NCBI GenBank assembly: GCA_905221605.1
Contig: CAJNDS010001669.1
Span: forward strand, 364,001-428,000
Length of the DNA: 64,000 nt
Source of the DNA: Symbiodinium natans
Taxonomy: Eukaryota > Sar > Dinophyceae > Suessiales > Symbiodiniaceae
Reading direction: 5' to 3'
Part shown: piece by piece, positions 55,601 to 61,099 of the stretch
Layout: every line of letters starts with the position of its first letter
Position numbering within the stretch: position 1 is the stretch's first letter
Notes under the pieces: model-generated
Seen by the model: only the letters and a program-made list of their open reading frames with translations
Told to the model about the DNA's origin: nothing
Database searches by the model: none
Made by a program: the position numbers and the translations under genes

Positions 55601-58600
55601 GGTGATGCGCCCAGGGCGGATGTTGTCATTGTCATCCTCTCAAGCGGCGAAAGGAGGGACCCTTATAAGGGGCCTAAGGGGTTGCATGGGGGTTATTTAA
55701 GGGCTACTTAGGTACATAGTTACTATATAACGTGTGTATATATAGGGGATGTACAGGGGAAGAAGATTAACGGTCCCTTCTTATAACCCCTTAATCCTTG
55801 GAGATGCCAAACTCCAGGACGTCGCCGTTTTTCAGCTCCACGGGGTCTCCCGCCAGCTCGCCCACGCGAAACTTGGGCCCCTGGAGGTCACCCAGGCACT
55901 CGACGGTCTTCCCCATCTCCTTGGCGCACTTGCGGATCAGAGGGTAGACGCGCTCGAAGTCGCCGCCGCGGCGGTGCGAGCAGTTTAAGCGGAAGATGTT
56001 GGTTCCGGCTTCGATCATCTTGGGGATCATCTCCTCACTCCAGGAGGCCGGGCCCAGGGACGCAACGACTTTGGTCGCCCGCTTGCTGTCATCCAGCTCC
56101 CTGGGCTTGTTGGCCTCATCGACGACGACCCCATCCAGCACCTGCTTTTGGAGGTTCATGGGGGGGGTAGCTAGACTTCTAGGGTTAGGAGGATGGGCAG
56201 TACTTGCCTAAACAACCCCATTCAAGGTGCCTGATGAGCCTACTTCTACTCTACTTCTAAACCCATTTAGGGTACTCTATTTATAGCTCTACTCAGGGTA
56301 CTTCTAACCTACTGAAAACCACACTGAGGGTATAAGCTTATAGCCCTACTTCTAGCCCTACTTCTCAGCCTAAACCCTAAACCCCAAACCCTAAACCCTG
56401 AACCCTGACCCTAAACCCTAAACCCTAAACCCCCGAACCTGCGGCTTCAGGAAGTCGCGGACCGTCTCTGCCTCCAGGGCCGCATCGGCCTCAGCCTTGA
56501 CGGACTCGCATGGAAACTTCCCGCTGGCAGCCTGGGGGTTTGGGGTTTGTAGGGTTAGGGTTTATAGGGTATGGGGTATAGGGTATAGGGTATAGGGTTT
56601 AGGGTTATATTGGGTTTAGGGTTTAGGGGTTTAGGGGTTTAGGGGTTTAGGGGTTTAGGGGTTTAGGGGTTTAGGGGTTTAGGGGTTTTAGGGGTTTTAG
56701 GGGTTTTAGGGTTTAGGGCTCCTATTGATTTTGGGTGTTCCCATCATGAAGCTTGTACTGTCTTGGGGGTGTGATACCAGGACGGGCTATTGTACCCTAT
56801 ACCCCCTTAAAAAAGGCCCTTTATCGCGTTGATTATGGGTAACCTTGGGGACCAAATGAACCCTAAAATTGGGGTCATCTACCCCTATACTACTAGAATC
56901 CCTATTCAGGCATATGAACCATAAACCCTTTTAGGGTTCATTCCGTCCCCAAGGAACTCTAAACCCTAAACCCTAAACCCTAAACCCTAAACCCTAAACC
57001 CTAAACCCTAAACCCTAAACCCCCATCCTGGGTAGAGAAAGGCCTGTTGAAGCCCGCGCCTCGCCAGAGAGCATCACGGCGTCGCAGCCGTCGAAGACGG
57101 CATTCTGCAAGTCGCTCACCTGGGGAGGTTCCGAAAATGGGGGGGGGGGGGTATGGGTTTAGAGTTTAGGGTTTAGGGTTTAGGGTTTGGGTTTGGGGGT
57201 TTAGGGTTTGGGGTTTGGGGTTTGGGGTTTGGGGTTTGGGGTTTGGGGTTTGGGGTTTGGGGTTTGGGGTTTGGGGTTTGGGGTTTGGGGTTTGGGGGGT
57301 TTGAGGGTTGAGGGTTGAGGGTTGAGGTTTTGTATCCATCTTATTCTGCAAGTCGCTCACCTGGCGGGTTAAGGGGGGGATTTCCTTTCATAAGGACTAC
57401 AGTATTTGGGGGGGGGGGGGGGGGGGTTCTTATAATAAGGAAAATAGGGGTACCCTTTTTGCGGGGTATGGGTTTAGGGTTTGGGGTTGAAGGTTCAGGG
57501 TTTGTACCCATTTGATACCCCCGAAGCACTCTATAATCCTTTTGAGGGAACCCCAAAAAGGGTACCCCTTTGATTACCCCGAAATTCTCTATAATCCCTT
57601 TTTGAAGAAACCCCGGAAAGGGTACTCCTATTCTAACCCTAAACCCTAAACCCTTAACCCTAAACCCTAAACCCCCACCTCTGCCCGGGTGGGCACGGGA
57701 TTCTCGATCATGCTCTCCACCATCTGCGTAGCGTTGATGACGAAGAGGCCGGCCTCTTAGTCGCTTGAGTTCATATAACCCCAAAAGAGGCGTGCGCTTT
57801 CAGTTCTGTTGGGGGGTTTAGGGTTTAGGGTTTAGGGTTTAGGGCAAAGTGTACTCATTCAGCTACTTTAAGGCCTTCTTGGCACGAGCGATGAGCAGCT
57901 TTTGGGCGAAGGGGACCCGCTCCAGCTCAAGCTCCACACCTGGGGTTTACGATGTGAGAGGTACCTTCTTGGGGTCCTAACTATAAGGGGATCCTACTTG
58001 GCGGTTCATGGGACTTACTAACCACTTATAACTGTACTTATAACCCTACTTATAATTGGGATAACCCTATAAGGCCCTTTAGGGGTATCATAAGTAGGGT
58101 TGTAAGTACAGTTATAAGTGGTTAGTAAGCACCATGAACCTTCAAGTACTATTTGGGGGTCTAGTTTAGTATTCCCCCCATTTTCGCAAACTCCCACCTA
58201 AGTCGCCCCTGGCCACCATGAGGGCCTGAGACTTCTCGATGATGCCCTCCTTGGTGGGTTTAGGGTTTAGGGTTTAGGGTTTAGGGTTTAGGGTTTAGGG
58301 TTTAGGGTTTAGGGTTTAGGGTTTAGGGTTTAGGGTTTAGGGTTTAGGGTAACCATCGTAGAATAAGGGCACCCTTTTTTGGGCTGGTTACTTGATAAGG
58401 GAGCCTTGAACCCAAAAAAGGGAAAAAGGGTACCACAGGGCTACCAAGCCTCGATGTTCGTCAGGGCTTGCGGCTTCTCGATCTTGGGGCAGATCTTCGG
58501 CCGCTTCTCGGCCGGAACCTTGAGGCGATCCATGATGTCGACAAGCTCCTGCAGATCTTGACCCTTTTGGGCAAAGGACACGCAGATGTACTCCACCGGC

Positions 58601-60975
58601 GGGTCCAGCTGAAGCAGGTACTCCGCATCCTCGATGTCCTTCTCCGTCAGGGCCGCGCAGTCGATCTCGCAGTCGGGCACGTTCACGCCTTTGCGGGCCT
58701 TGAGCTTGCCGCCGCGGACGACCTTCACCTTCAGCTCGGTGTCAGAAACCTTCTCTACGACGTTCACCTTCATGATGCCATCCTCAATGAGCAGATCAAT
58801 CCCCACCTTGCATGCCTTCACCAGTGCCTTAGCTGTTGGTTCGTAGGGAAAGAGGGAATGAGGTACCCTATACGACTCTTTGCTTAAGAACCCCCAAAAC
58901 TAAAATCACCCTTACAAGGAAGAATACATATGTAAAATATATATATATATGTGTGTGTATATGTATTTTTTGAGGTTCTTAAGCAATTGGTAATATATCA
59001 CCCCATAATACCCTATATATACCCTTTGAGGGAATATCAATAGGGTACCTCATTCCCAAATTCCCTACAAACCAACACTAAGGTGCAAGCTGTTCCTTGG
59101 TCGGCTTCATTGTGATGCGCCCAGGCTTGATGAGGTCGTTGTCGTCCTTGCAGATGCCGAACTCCACAACCTCACCATCCACCTTGGGGACGAAGTGAAC
59201 CCTAAAAGGGTTTATGGTTCATATGCCTTAATAGGGATTCTGGTAGTATAGGGTATATGACCCCAATTTTAGGGTTCATCTGGCCCCCAAGGCACGAGAG
59301 GAACGGGGTCCCCAGCCAACTCGCCAACACGGAACTTGGGCCCCTGCAGGTCTCCCAGTACCTCAACGCGTCGGCCAAGCATCCTCGCGTACTTCCTGAT
59401 AAGGGGGTAGACGCGCTCGAAGTCGCCACCACGGCGGTGTGAGCAGTTCAAGCGGAAGATGTCGGTTCCAGCTTCGATCATCTTGGGGATCATCTCCTCA
59501 CTCCAGGAGGCCGGGCCCAGGCTAGCGACGACCTTTGTCTTTCGCTTGCTGTGATCCAGCTCCTGAGGCTTCAAAGCCATCCGGCAGTCAAGGACTTTTC
59601 CTTCGTTGCTGAGTTCATAAGCCCCCCAAAAAAGTGCACACTTTCATGTCTATAGGGGATTTATAGTATCCCCAAGAAGTGTACAAAGTGTACTCACTCA
59701 GCTACTGAGTTTCCATTGACACTATACTTGTGCAGGATCAGTGCCAAGGTGAACTTCACATACTCGGGGAACTTGATGAGGGAGACGGCCGGCTCCCCTT
59801 CACGGCCGCATCCGGTGAATCCGTACCTAGGTCGGTCCTAAACCCTATAAGCCCTAAAACCCTCGGAACATGTTCCTAGACATTCCTCTGTAACGCAATC
59901 AAGGAGGAATATACCATATATAAAGGGGCTGCCCAGATTCTGGTAACTTCGCTAAACCCTAAATGGCCTTAAACCCTAAACCCTAAACCCTAAACCCTAA
60001 GCCCGAAGCCCGAAGCCCGAAGCCCGAAGCCCAAACCCTAAACCCTAAACCCTAAACCTAAACCCTAAGCCCGAAGCCCAAACCCTAAACCCTAAACCCT
60101 AAACCCTAAACCCAAAACCCAAAACCCTAAACCCAAAACCCAAAACCCTAAACCCTAAGCCCTAAACTGAAGTTCAGATACACGGAATCTTGCTGCAACG
60201 ACCAGCCATACTGGTTCTGGAGGATGGCTTGGGAGTAGGACTCGGGGAGCGCCTCCAGCAGGGTTCAGGTTTATAGGGTTTAGGGTTTAGGGTTTAGGGT
60301 TTAGGGTTTAGGGTCTAGGGTTTAGGGTTTAGGGTTTAGGGTTCAGGCTTTAGGGTTTAGGGTTCAGAGTTTAGGCTTCAGGGTTTAATTAAGGTTTAGG
60401 GTTGGGTTTTGGGTTTGATGGTTTAGGGGTCAGGGTTTGGGATGGCTTTGGGGACGCTTTGGGGCGTAGGGTTTCTGATGGTTTTGTGGCGTTTAGGATC
60501 TTTCGGGTGTAGGTGTGTAACCCTTTTTCCTAAACCCTAAGCCCTAAGCCCTAAGCCCTAAGCCCTAAGCCCTAAGCCCTAAGCCCTAAGCCCTAAGCCC
60601 CAAACCCTAAGCCCTACACCCCAAACCCTCAACCCTAAACCCCAAACCCTAAACCCTGCCCCCTGCCTCCAGAAGCGCTTTCCAAAGGCTCACGCCCTCC
60701 AGCTTCTCGTGCTGAAAAGCGTCGTGCTTCTTGAAAATTGCCCAACCTTGCTAGTCCAGCAACCATCTTGAAAACAAGGGTTTAGGGTTTAGGGTTTACG
60801 GGGGTTGATTACTTTCTGATAGAACCTAGAACCACACAAAGAAGGGCAACAGGGGTGCCACGGGGGCTGCCCAGCAACACTCGTCAAGAAACTCCTTGGC
60901 AAGGACCTTGGTCCTCGCTGCCTTAGGCAGCCTCGTCAGAAGCTTGTTGACGTTGATCTCCTCGCGTCGATACAT
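44366..60975 (-). CDS. Six-unit fused pyruvate kinase polyprotein (C-domain-less), about 43 introns
   Basis: Pyruvate kinase transfers phosphate from phosphoenolpyruvate to ADP, the last step of glycolysis, normally in the cytosol. Six successive kinase units are joined in frame by linkers of about 30-50 residues. Each has the N-terminal [11 protein letters not shown] segment, [24 protein letters not shown], a B domain, [11 protein letters not shown] (catalytic Lys and metal-binding Glu), ARGDLGVE (metal Asp) and ATQ(M/V)VESM (catalytic Thr), then [10 protein letters not shown]. The C-terminal domain of ordinary kinases (about 120-130 residues, allosteric and subunit contacts) is missing from every unit. 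The start chosen is the ATG at 60975-60973, downstream of a spliced-leader-like relic and opening a long spliced frame. The stop is TGA at 44368-44366. The product is about 2,500 residues. Introns are nearly all introner elements or telomeric arrays. Family identity is certain; exact exon ends and whether the product is cleaved are inference. Confidence 0.9.
44739..44935. repeat. TTTAGGG array inside a kinase intron, about 28 units
   Basis: Longest near-perfect array of the window, with two TTTAGCG variants near 44896. It fills the CTTAGT-type intron of unit F (44739-44997). Confidence 0.97.
45455..45573. repeat. Telomeric intron of unit F with 19-base target duplication
   Basis: CCCTTCCTGGCCTTCAGCT at 45455-45473 is repeated exactly at 45555-45573, 100 bases apart, with CCCTAAA units between. 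Sense splicing AAG/GCCAGG to AAG/GCCAGG (GC-AG) restores KLKARKG. Confidence 0.93.
46221..47780 (-). CDS. Pyruvate kinase unit E
   Basis: Approximate exons: 47780-47367 (continuous with the end of unit D), 47030-46940, and 46868 onward into unit F. Motifs: [90 protein letters not shown] and NATQMVESM. The second half of E and the first half of F form one uninterrupted exon of about 1 kb (46868-45829), unusual in a gene where the typical exon is under 150 nt. The intron 46869-46936 is a CCCTAAA array flanked by a 22-base duplication. Confidence 0.9.
46841..46958. repeat. Telomeric intron of unit E with 22-base target duplication
   Basis: 46841-46862 and 46937-46958 match in 21 of 22 positions. 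CCCTAAA-like sequence lies between. Same coding site as in units B, D and F. Confidence 0.93.
47031..47366. mobile_element. Composite intron of unit E with CTTAGT ends
   Basis: Sense left end CACTTAGTAGCTGAAAGAGT at 47348-47367, and CTAAG acceptor side near 47031. Within are TTTAGGG units, a C run at 47228, and TGCTGAGTTCAGAAGCCCCC at 47289. Confidence 0.75.
47781..51303 (-). CDS. Pyruvate kinase unit D
   Basis: Approximate exons: 51303-51229, 51097-51015, 50900-50819, 50715-50638, 50537-50448, 50330-50273, 49953-49887, 49786-49717, 48957-48898, 48756-48626, 48575-48465 and 48117-47781. This is the most fragmented unit, with about 12 exons and many under 90 nt. It is diverged in the first domain ([28 protein letters not shown]) but keeps [20 protein letters not shown] and [10 protein letters not shown]. 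The catalytic Thr motif reads NATQVVESM (Met to Val beside the Thr). The intron 48958-49716 is long and holds several stacked elements. The linker into unit E includes [18 protein letters not shown]. Confidence 0.86.
48186..48412. repeat. CCCTTTAAA 9-base variant array
   Basis: About 20 units of CCCTTTAAA with CCCTTAAAA variants, ended by CCCTAAA and a C run. It fills a CTTGGTAG-type intron of unit D. Confidence 0.95.
48958..49716. other. Long stacked intron of unit D
   Basis: Contains pieces with AAAGTNNAAGGNNNCCTACCTCTAGTAC (49220-49360), a GACCCAAGAGTAACCTAGG element (49365-49540), a half TACTTGG element (49550-49630) and CCCTAAA units. The splice ends are not clear; GACA is repeated on both sides. 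Confidence 0.55.
49760..49903. repeat. Telomeric intron of unit D with 20-base target duplication
   Basis: CCCTTGCGGGCCTTCAGCTT at 49760-49779 is repeated exactly at 49884-49903. About 13 CCCTAAA units lie between. Confidence 0.93.
49954..50272. mobile_element. Composite intron of unit D
   Basis: TCCTAGGATGCCCCC at the left and repeats of AAAGGTTACCT(A/G)(T/C)CTCTAGTAC toward the right, with TTTAGGG units at 49990-50030. The two phrases at about 50155 and 50247 suggest two stacked copies. Confidence 0.65.
50716..50818. mobile_element. Introner, CTTAGTTGCTGAG family, GT-AG
   Basis: CTTAGTTGCTGAGTTCATAA and GTACTCATTCAGCTCCTAA. Target duplication GTTCC gives a GT donor; KFRV restored. Confidence 0.9.
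50903..51012. mobile_element. Introner, CCTTGGGGAC family, GA-AG
   Basis: CCTTGGGGACGAAATGAACC mirrored by GGTTCATTTGGTCCCCAAGG. Keeping ERVYP in frame needs a GA-AG intron (TTCGA/GAGCC to CCAAG/GAGAG) or another equally non-GT choice. Confidence 0.88.
51098..51228. mobile_element. Introner, CTTGGTAGCCC family
   Basis: CCTTGGTAGCCCAGCAAGCA at the left. The right arm is partly replaced by CCCTAAA, ending CCGACCAAG. Confidence 0.82.
51304..51466. mobile_element. Introner, CTTGGTAGCCC family with telomeric insert
   Basis: CCTTGGTAGCCCAGTAACCA at the left, then TTTAGGG units, then a second partial left arm (AGCTACTAGCAACCACATTT), and CCTCTGGGCTACCAAG at the right. The left arm is duplicated around the telomeric insert. 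Confidence 0.85.
51467..54142 (-). CDS. Pyruvate kinase unit C
   Basis: The exon 54142-53632 contains the end of unit B, a linker of about 50 residues ([20 protein letters not shown]) and the start of unit C. Further exons are about 53520-53412, 53167-53091, 52840-52757, 52530-52345, 52237-52147, 52032-51972, 51833-51683 and 51570-51467. Motifs present: [71 protein letters not shown]. Its first exon is almost identical at the DNA level to the matching part of units E and F over roughly 190 bases, implying recent duplication or gene conversion. The 52841-53090 intron is a mixed telomeric array and inverted-repeat element. Confidence 0.88.
51569..51683. mobile_element. Introner, CCTTGGGGAC family, unclear splice ends
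   Basis: GGGGACGACATGAACCCCTA at the left and AGGGTTCATTTGGTCCCCAA at the right. The sense acceptor side reads CCCCAAAAGGCGAGG, which gives no AG junction preserving PCEAV. Confidence 0.8.
52033..52146. mobile_element. Introner, CCTTGGGGAC family
   Basis: CCTTGGGGACCAAAGGAACC and GGTTCATTTCGTGCCCAAGG. Target duplication GAG; GA-AG intron restoring LELERVPF. Confidence 0.85.
52531..52756. mobile_element. Introner, AGGGAATGAGG family with TA core
   Basis: TGGTTCTTGGTAGGGAATGA and TCATTCCCTACGAAGAACCA. A TA microsatellite of about 130 bases fills the centre. Confidence 0.9.
52825..53106. repeat. Telomeric intron of unit C with 16-base duplication
   Basis: GCCTCCACGGGCCACC at 52825-52840 and GCCTCCACGGACCACC at 53091-53106 flank about 21 TTTAGGG units (52858-53007) and a CCCAATACCCC-family remnant. 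The array orientation is opposite to those in units B, D, E and F. Confidence 0.88.
53165..53412. mobile_element. Introner, CCTTGGGGAC family, internally expanded
   Basis: CTTGGGGACCACATGAAATT at the left, GGGTTCATTTCCCCAAGG at the right. The inner AAGGTAATATGAACC-like phrase occurs three times. Confidence 0.85.
53521..53634. mobile_element. Introner, CTTAGTTGCTGAG family, GC-AG
   Basis: CTTAGTTGCTGAGTTCATAA and GTACTCACTCAGCTACTAAG. Sense ATCT/GCAA-element-CTAAG/GCAAGGAT; target duplication GCAA gives a GC donor. Confidence 0.9.
54143..54241. mobile_element. Introner, TTCATGGTTGGGA family, GT-AG
   Basis: AGTTCATGGTTGGGATAG and ACCCAACTATGACGAAGAG. Target duplication GTCT gives a GT donor. 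Confidence 0.88.
54145..56148 (-). CDS. Pyruvate kinase unit B
   Basis: Approximate exons: 56148-55797, 55637-55541, 55375-55281, 55190-54985, 54904-54873, 54719-54653, 54565-54498, 54376-54242, and the start of the exon 54142-53632 shared with unit C. The entry linker is [17 protein letters not shown]; the catalytic series is complete ([35 protein letters not shown]). Two introns (55177-55290 and 54560-54660) are CCCTAAA arrays flanked by 23- and 18-base duplications of coding sequence. The exon at 54904-54873 is only about 30 nt, showing how finely introners have cut the gene. Confidence 0.88.
54377..54497. mobile_element. Introner, CCTTGGGGAC family with CCCTAAA core
   Basis: CCTAGGGGACGACATGAACC and GGGCTCATGCCCCAAGG, with a short CCCTCAAAA/CCCTAAA run replacing the left half. 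Confidence 0.8.
54542..54670. repeat. Telomeric intron of unit B (second) with 18-base duplication
   Basis: GCCACCATCAGCGCCTGA at 54542-54559 and GCCACCCTCAGCGCCTGA at 54653-54670 flank about 12 CCCTAAA units. Target is the QALMVA part of the catalytic Asp region. Confidence 0.92.
54716..54873. mobile_element. Introner, TTTACTTCTCCAA family with telomeric core
   Basis: TCCTTTACTTCTCCAATTTA and GCTGTTGGAGAAGTAAGT. TTTAGGG units occupy 54754-54805. GA-AG by target duplication GAG. Confidence 0.85.
54905..54985. mobile_element. Introner, CTTGGTAGCCC family, short
   Basis: CCTTAGTAGGCCCATAAAAC and GGTACCCCTGGGCCACCAAG, only about 80 bases long. Confidence 0.82.
55168..55298. repeat. Telomeric intron of unit B (first) with 23-base duplication
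   Basis: 55168-55190 and 55276-55298 match in 22 of 23 positions. Irregular CCCTAAA sequence lies between. Confidence 0.92.
55376..55538. mobile_element. Introner, TTCATGGTTGGGA family
   Basis: GAGTTCATGGTTGGGAAGAT and TTACCCAAGTATGACAAAG. It has an internal partial duplication of ACTTGAACTTCTATGCC versus CTTGAGTTTCTATGCC. Confidence 0.85.
55638..55797. mobile_element. Introner, GGGACCCTTATAAGGG family
   Basis: AAAGGAGGGACCCTTATAAG and GGTCCCTTCTTATAACCCCT. Related pieces occur at 14090-14180, 29960-30030 and 50560-50637. Confidence 0.75.
56447..59602 (-). CDS. Pyruvate kinase unit A
   Basis: Approximate exons: 59602-59290, 59181-59084, 58828-58449, 58253-58200, 57950-57871, 57757-57673, 57123-57045 and 56534-56447. 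Visible motifs are [77 protein letters not shown] and NATQMVESM, then a short linker VRDFLKPQV into unit B. It is more diverged from the others in the first domain ([13 protein letters not shown]) and in the B domain, so it is not part of the recently homogenised set. Introns at 59182-59292, 58828-59083 and 57952-58200 are inverted-repeat elements. The intron ending at 57123 carries a telomere-variant array flanked by a 22-base duplication. Confidence 0.88.
56845..56953. mobile_element. CCTTGGGGAC family element inside a larger unit A intron
   Basis: Complete element with intact ends, surrounded by TTTAGGGG variants (56620-56720) and a CCCTAAA array (56956-57023). It inserted into an existing intron or the intron grew around it. 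Confidence 0.85.
57102..57364. repeat. TTTGGGG array of unit A with exact 22-base duplication
   Basis: 57102-57123 and 57343-57364 are identical (coding for VSDLQN). Between them is a G run and about 14 TTTGGGG units. The inner copy is a decoy mini-exon, because the intron continues to about 57672. Confidence 0.93.
57757..57871. mobile_element. Introner, CTTAGTTGCTGAG family with TTTAGGG core
   Basis: TCTTAGTCGCTTGAGTTCAT and GTACTCATTCAGCTACTTTA. About four TTTAGGG units sit in the middle. Confidence 0.85.
57952..58200. mobile_element. Introner, GGGGTTTACGA family, with nested TACTTGGCGGTTCATGG element
   Basis: The left GGGGTTTACGA is matched in the related unit F intron (45678-45830) by TCGTAAACCCCC at the other end. 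The nested element at 57988-58149 has exact family ends. Confidence 0.75.
58251..58449. mobile_element. Introner, CTTGGTAGCCC family, with telomeric core
   Basis: About 13 TTTAGGG units replace the left arm after CCTTGGTGGG; the right arm AGGGTACCACAGGGCTACCA is intact. Sense: ATC/GAGGCTTGG to CCAAG/GAGGGC (GA-AG, or GC-AG by sliding). Confidence 0.85.
58828..59083. mobile_element. Introner, AGGGAATGAGG family, with nested TTGCTTAAG element
   Basis: Outer ends TTAGCTGTTGGTTCGTAGGG and CCCTACAAACCAACACTAAG. The nested element at 58880-58986 has TTGCTTAAGAACCCCCAAAA and GAGGTTCTTAAGCAA ends, with a TA/TG core. Confidence 0.88.
59182..59292. mobile_element. Introner, CCTTGGGGAC family, GT-AG
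   Basis: Element ends CCTTGGGGACGAAGTGAACC and GGTTCATCTGGCCCCCAAGG. Sense reading CTC/GTG-element-CCAAG/GTGGAT: the duplicated GTG gives a GT donor and the element end the AG acceptor. Confidence 0.88.
59603..59708. mobile_element. Introner, CTTAGTTGCTGAG family
   Basis: CCTTCGTTGCTGAGTTCATA and TACTCACTCAGCTACTGAG. Target duplication GGAAA; it separates the leader from unit A. Confidence 0.88.
59709..60975 (-). CDS. N-terminal leader of the kinase polyprotein, four exons, unknown domain
   Basis: Exons lie at about 60975-60880, 60747-60668, 60256-60168 and 59827-59709. They splice in frame into about 130-140 residues beginning [17 protein letters not shown], passing through [31 protein letters not shown] and [16 protein letters not shown], and ending [11 protein letters not shown] before the first kinase unit. 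Intron 2 joins at a repeated GGAGGC (GAG/GC donor, GAG acceptor) and intron 3 gives the seamless YLNF-R-YGFTG. I do not recognise the fold. It is rich in charged helical segments and has no obvious signal peptide or transmembrane span. The other five units carry only a short linker at this position, so the domain is present once per polyprotein. It could be a docking or regulatory domain; that is a guess. Confidence 0.6.
59828..60167. repeat. Leader intron of CCCTAAA and CCCGAAG variants
   Basis: CCCTAAA, CCCGAAG (60000-60035, 60068-60078) and CCCAAAA units. Spliced ends AACTTCAG and CTAG/GTACGG give an in-frame join. Confidence 0.8.
60257..60665. repeat. Leader intron of TTTAGGG and CCCTAAG variants
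   Basis: TTTAGGG at 60272-60380 and about ten CCCTAAG units at 60535-60605, pointing toward each other. GGAGGC is present at both exon edges. Confidence 0.85.
60747..60880. mobile_element. Introner in the leader, CTTGCTAGTCCAG type
   Basis: CCTTGCTAGTCCAGCAACCA at the left and GCCACGGGGGCTGCCCAGCA at the right, with TTTAGGG units at 60779-60800. A diverged CTTGGTAGCCC family member. Confidence 0.8.
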
Positions 60976-61038
60976 GCCAACTTGTGCAGGATATCGAAGC
61001 TCGAGGGAGGGAGGGCGGGAATCGAAACACGCAGGTCT

Positions 61039-61063
61039 TCAGCCAAAATGGCGGCTACGGCTC
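61039..61063 (-). other. Degenerate dinoflagellate spliced-leader relic
   Basis: On the minus strand the sequence reads CCGTAGCC, an extra GCC, ATTTTGGCT, then GAAG. The dinoflagellate trans-spliced leader is a 22-mer ending ATTTTGGCTCAAG and starting CCGTAGCC, so 20 of 21 positions match apart from a 3-base insertion and one C to G change. It lies about 65 bases upstream of the kinase ATG in the same orientation. Genomic leader relics are known in dinoflagellates as marks of mRNA recycling into DNA. I did no statistical test; a chance match of this length seems unlikely. Confidence 0.65.
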
Positions 61064-61099
61064 AAGACATCGGCTACTGCAGCGGACTCTGACAAGTGA

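Noticed and set aside
44366-60975. Six separate tandem pyruvate kinase genes instead of one polyprotein
   Set aside because: Three exons run from the end of one unit through the linker into the next without a stop or new leader, and the only clear stop is after unit F. Separate mRNAs remain possible only by unusual processing.
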